Below, piece by piece: positions 6,365-8,175 of a stretch of 8,175 bases of DNA. A program made the translations under genes and the position numbers. The DNA is taken from NCBI GenBank assembly GCA_964482395.1, contig CAYZXK010000071.1, forward strand, positions 1-8,175, written 5' to 3'. This stretch comes from CAYZXK01 sp964482395 (GTDB lineage Bacteria > Planctomycetota > Phycisphaerae > UBA1845 > Fen-1342). The notes beneath the pieces were generated by a model. The model worked only from the letters and a program-made list of their open reading frames with translations, searched no databases and had not been told where the DNA came from. Each line of letters starts with the position of its first letter. The first letter of the stretch is position 1.

Positions 6365-6666
6365 CTCGCGCTCAGCTTCTCCTCTACGCTGCGGACTTTG
6401 TCATCCATGGTCTGGGCACGGTCGGTGCGGGTCCCCAGCCGAAGGGTGGTCGACACCCGCGGGGCGCCCATGCTGTGAACCACCTCATGGCAGCGCTTGA
6501 CCGCCGCCAGCACCGCGTCCCACTCCCCTTCCACGTTGGTACCCCAGGCGTGCAGGCGGGTCTTCAGGCCGGCTTCCGATAAAACCCGCTCGCAGGCCGC
6601 CACGTACTTCGAGACCGAAACTCCCACTCCAAGCGGAACCACGCAGACATCCGCGATAACATGCAT
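6358..6666 (-). CDS. MTH1187-type thiamine-binding family protein
   Basis: This small cytoplasmic protein of 102 residues belongs to the MTH1187/YqgV family (formerly DUF77). Members form ferredoxin-like-fold oligomers, and some bind thiamine or related compounds. The family pattern runs through the whole chain: an opening strand VIADVCVVPLGVGVSVSKYV (3-22), a helix to SEAGLK (30-35), HAWGTNVEGEWDAVL (40-54), the helix VKRCHEVVHSMGAPRVSTTL (57-76), and the ending MDDKVRSVEEKL (87-98). The start is ATG 6666, fixed by a strong GGAGGAGG 8 bases upstream. An in-frame ATG at 6690 would place that ribosome site inside the coding region and add 8 residues not expected in the family. It follows the MauE gene by 20 bases on the same strand. 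No TPP riboswitch or thiamine synthesis gene is visible nearby, so a thiamine role here rests on the family alone. Confidence 0.9.
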   Translation of the reverse strand: MHVIADVCVVPLGVGVSVSKYVAACERVLSEAGLKTRLHAWGTNVEGEWDAVLAAVKRCHEVVHSMGAPRVSTTLRLGTRTDRAQTMDDKVRSVEEKLSASR

Positions 6667-6674
6667 GGAAGCAG

Positions 6675-6682
6675 CCTCCTCC
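6675..6682 (-). promoter_or_regulatory. Strong ribosome binding site GGAGGAGG for the thiamine-binding gene
   Basis: On the - strand GGAGGAGG lies 8 bases before ATG 6666, in the short gap after the MauE stop. It is the best Shine-Dalgarno in the window and selects ATG 6666 over the in-frame ATG at 6690. Confidence 0.8.
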
Positions 6683-6686
6683 GACT

Positions 6687-7262
6687 TCAATCTCCGAGTG
6701 GCCCCGGGACGGCCTGCGGCGGCCGCCGGCCGGTCGGCGCCTGGGCCTGCCCCCGGGCCAGCAGGGCTCCCAGACTGAAGCGGGACGAGGCCGAGAACAG
6801 GGCAATCAGGGCCCCGGCCTGCAAAGCCAGGTTCTCAGCCAGTTTCCAGCAGATGTAGACCTCGCCGGTACCGCAGCCGCAATCGAATCGAATCCCGCAG
6901 AACGAGGCCACCGGATTAGCAACGTCGCGATACATGCCCCAGGCCCGCAAAAAGAGCATCGGCGTGAAGAACAGCAACATGCCGGTGATCACCAAAGCCG
7001 CCCCACGCCGGGCAACACCCGCGATCAGCGCCAGGGCACACACCAGTTCCAGCCAGGGCAGAGCCACGGCAGTGAGGTTGAGCAACTGCGGCGGATTGGT
7101 CGGCAAGATCCGATAAGCGTGAATCTGCTTGAGGAACTCGACCGGATCGAGCAGCTTCATGAGGGCCAGGTAGGCGAACATCCCCCCCACCCCCAACCGC
7201 GCCAGCAACACCGGAACCCCGGTGGCGTCGAGGCGTCGGATCAGCTTGGTCAGGTGAGCCAC
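6687..7262 (-). CDS. MauE/DoxX-like four-helix membrane protein with cysteine-rich outer loop
   Basis: This 191-residue membrane protein looks like the MauE/DoxX redox-associated family. MauE is needed for disulfide formation in methylamine dehydrogenase, and DoxX-type relatives couple thiol or sulfur oxidation to quinones. Helices are expected at about 17-37, 62-83, 88-106 and 142-158. LGVGGMFAYLALMKLLDPVEF (within 24-43) is typical for the first helix and its end. Basic residues at the N-terminus, at 85-86 and after 160 place both ends in the cytoplasm. The loop between helices 3 and 4, with C122, C128, C130 and C138 in FCGIRFDCGCGTGEVYIC, therefore faces the periplasm; DCGC matches the family's usual cysteine motif. 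The start is GTG 7262, with GGAG 8 bases upstream and 5 bases after the rhodanese stop. An in-frame extension to 7493 would run through the rhodanese gene and is basic and low-complexity. The last 25 residues are Pro/Gly/Arg-rich. Confidence 0.82.
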   Translation of the reverse strand: MAHLTKLIRRLDATGVPVLLARLGVGGMFAYLALMKLLDPVEFLKQIHAYRILPTNPPQLLNLTAVALPWLELVCALALIAGVARRGAALVITGMLLFFTPMLFLRAWGMYRDVANPVASFCGIRFDCGCGTGEVYICWKLAENLALQAGALIALFSASSRFSLGALLARGQAQAPTGRRPPQAVPGPLGD

Positions 7263-7267
7263 TCCAG

Positions 7268-7846
7268 CTACTCCGAGCCGGTCTCGTGCGGCAGGCCAGC
7301 CTTGCTCCACGCCTCCCATCCGCCCTTGAACAACAGGATGCTCTCGCGCGGCACCGCGTTGTTCAGCAATTCGTGGCAGACATACAGGCTGTCCTCGCAT
7401 TCTCCGCCGTTGCAGTAAACCACCACCTTCTCGGCCCCCAGGACCCGGCTGACCACGCTGGGCAGATAATACTCCGACCGGTAATAGTCGCACTGGACGG
7501 CGCCGGGGATGTGGCCGGCGCGGTAGGGCTCGTCCGCCCGCGCGTCCACGAAAACGTACGCGCCATACTGAGCCTTCGGGTCCTCGAAGATCTTGATCAC
7601 CTCTTCCAGGGTAGCGACCTGGAAACCCTGCATGGTCGCCGGCTCAGTACTGCTTGTCCCGTCGGGGCGGCCCTCGGACAGGCCGTCTCCGGCAGGGGCG
7701 GTTGCGGCCGCCTGGGCGGACCGGAAATAGTCGCGGGAGATTTTGATCTGACTTTTTCCTCGAACCGAGTTAACCGCCAGTCCCAAGACCAGCCCGACTA
7801 CCAGCAGGAACAGACTCTGGCCGACGGTGCAAGCGATGGTCTTCAT
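7268..7846 (-). CDS. Membrane-anchored rhodanese-like protein
   Basis: This 192-residue protein has an N-terminal hydrophobic helix (about 9-28), a polar linker (about 30-72) and a single rhodanese domain (about 74-187). Rhodaneses carry sulfur as a persulfide on the active-site Cys. The domain shows FVDARADEPYRAGHIPGAV (99-117), the active site VVVYCNGGECEDS (141-153) with C145 as the probable catalytic Cys and C150 as a second Cys in the same loop, and the ending LLFKGGWEAWSKAGLP (171-186). The loop lacks the basic residue usual in thiosulfate transferases, and E149, E151 and D152 make it acidic, so a classical thiosulfate:cyanide activity is doubtful. Topology is uncertain: basic residues after the helix (R29, K31, K35, R38) favour a cytoplasmic domain, but an outside domain is not excluded. 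The MauE-like gene starts 5 bases after its stop, so sulfur or electron exchange between the two is plausible. It starts at ATG 7846, 39 bases after the oxidoreductase stop. Confidence 0.9.
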   Translation of the reverse strand: MKTIACTVGQSLFLLVVGLVLGLAVNSVRGKSQIKISRDYFRSAQAAATAPAGDGLSEGRPDGTSSTEPATMQGFQVATLEEVIKIFEDPKAQYGAYVFVDARADEPYRAGHIPGAVQCDYYRSEYYLPSVVSRVLGAEKVVVYCNGGECEDSLYVCHELLNNAVPRESILLFKGGWEAWSKAGLPHETGSE

Positions 7847-7852
7847 GCCTTT

Positions 7853-7860
7853 ATCTTATA
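7853..7860 (-). promoter_or_regulatory. Possible -10 element (TATAAGAT) directly before the rhodanese start
   Basis: On the - strand TATAAGAT contains TAAGAT, a TANNNT match ending 6 bases before ATG 7846. This is the spacing seen in leaderless bacterial genes, and there is no Shine-Dalgarno at a useful distance. No -35-like hexamer is visible upstream. The AT-rich block is striking in this 39-base GC-rich gap. Its use as a promoter is inferred. Confidence 0.35.
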
Positions 7861-7885
7861 CCGCACTCAGGGAACGGGGGCCGCT

Positions 7886-8175
7886 CTAGACCCGCCAGCC
7901 CTCGCGATACTCCTTGGTGAGATATTGATTGGCCTGCGGCAGGTTGGTGAAGCGCATATTCGGACCGTCCCACTCCAGCCGCCGCCCCATCCGCAGAGCG
8001 ATATTGCCCAGCAGCACGGTCTCGGTGAACGGTCCGGCATAAGTGAAGTTCGACTTCGGGTAATCCAGCGGCTTCTGGCCGGCCACGGCCATGAGCCATT
8101 CTTCGACGTGGCCGGGCGATCGCTCCAATAACTGCGGCGGCTTGCCCAGTTCCTTCATTTTCGACTCCGGAAAGA
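7886..8175 (-). CDS. Gfo/Idh/MocA family oxidoreductase, C-terminal end (5' part outside window)
   Basis: This is the C-terminal 96 residues of a Gfo/Idh/MocA family protein. These proteins are typically NAD(P)-dependent sugar or inositol dehydrogenases, many of them secreted in planctomycetes. The frame is open past the right edge; the in-frame Met at 8158 is internal, because FPESK precedes it without a stop. Typical features are RSPGHVEEWLMAV, NFTYAGPFTETVLLGNIALR, RLEWDGPNMRFTN and the ending QANQYLTKEYREGWRV. These match the tail of the large planctomycete group in which GNIALR and LEWDGPNM lie in the C-terminal alpha/beta domain. The NAD-binding Rossmann domain and the catalytic Lys lie beyond the window, so cofactor and substrate cannot be assigned. 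The TAG stop is at 7888-7886, 39 bases before the rhodanese gene. Confidence 0.88.
   Translation of the reverse strand, partial: FPESKMKELGKPPQLLERSPGHVEEWLMAVAGQKPLDYPKSNFTYAGPFTETVLLGNIALRMGRRLEWDGPNMRFTNLPQANQYLTKEYREGWRV

Noticed and set aside
6497..6778. Short + strand frames opposite the thiamine-binding and MauE genes
   Set aside because: They are shadows of well-supported genes on the - strand and have no ribosome site or family signal.
7263..7493. N-terminal extension of the MauE-like protein to 7493
   Set aside because: It would overlap the rhodanese domain by over 200 bases and adds Gly/Arg-rich sequence; GTG 7262 with GGAG upstream fits better.
7286..8131. 281-codon open frame on the + strand opposite the rhodanese gene and oxidoreductase tail
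   Set aside because: Both genes on the other strand have clear family motifs. This frame has none and crosses the intergenic gap.

Overview
The window is GC-rich, gene-dense bacterial DNA. It most likely comes from a planctomycete or a close relative in the PVC group. This is inferred from three gene types: an unusually long site-2 protease with several PDZ-like units, a tail of the Gfo/Idh/MocA oxidoreductase family that is greatly expanded in Planctomycetota, and a membrane-anchored rhodanese beside a MauE/DoxX protein. No rRNA, tRNA, CRISPR array, insertion sequence or phage gene is visible.

Left part, + strand (1-5733). The window opens inside the last 125 residues of a MacB/FtsX-type ABC transporter permease. 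After a 46-base gap holding a perfect 9-bp hairpin comes a tightly packed cluster: dxr (IspC, the committed step of MEP isoprenoid synthesis), rseP (intramembrane zinc protease) and two different class I SAM-dependent methyltransferases. The three junctions overlap by 16, 4 and 1 bases, which points to one mRNA and translational coupling. Adjacent dxr and rseP are common in bacteria. The two methyltransferases behind them are less expected, and their substrates cannot be read from sequence.

Right part, - strand (5750-8175). Read in transcription order this side holds the C-terminal end of a Gfo/Idh/MocA oxidoreductase, a membrane-anchored rhodanese, a four-helix MauE/DoxX-like membrane protein with a cysteine-rich outer loop, a small MTH1187-type thiamine-binding protein, and a 169-residue protein I do not recognise. 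Rhodanese, MauE and the thiamine-binding gene are separated by 5 and 20 bases and look like an operon with a sulfur, thiol or redox theme. The two sides converge at 5733/5750 with only 16 bases between stop codons and no classic terminator.

The points most worth a second look are the enlarged PDZ region of RseP, the rhodanese-MauE-thiamine-binding module, possible leaderless starts for dxr and the rhodanese gene, and the unknown protein at the convergent end. Nothing here is strong evidence for a wholly new system.
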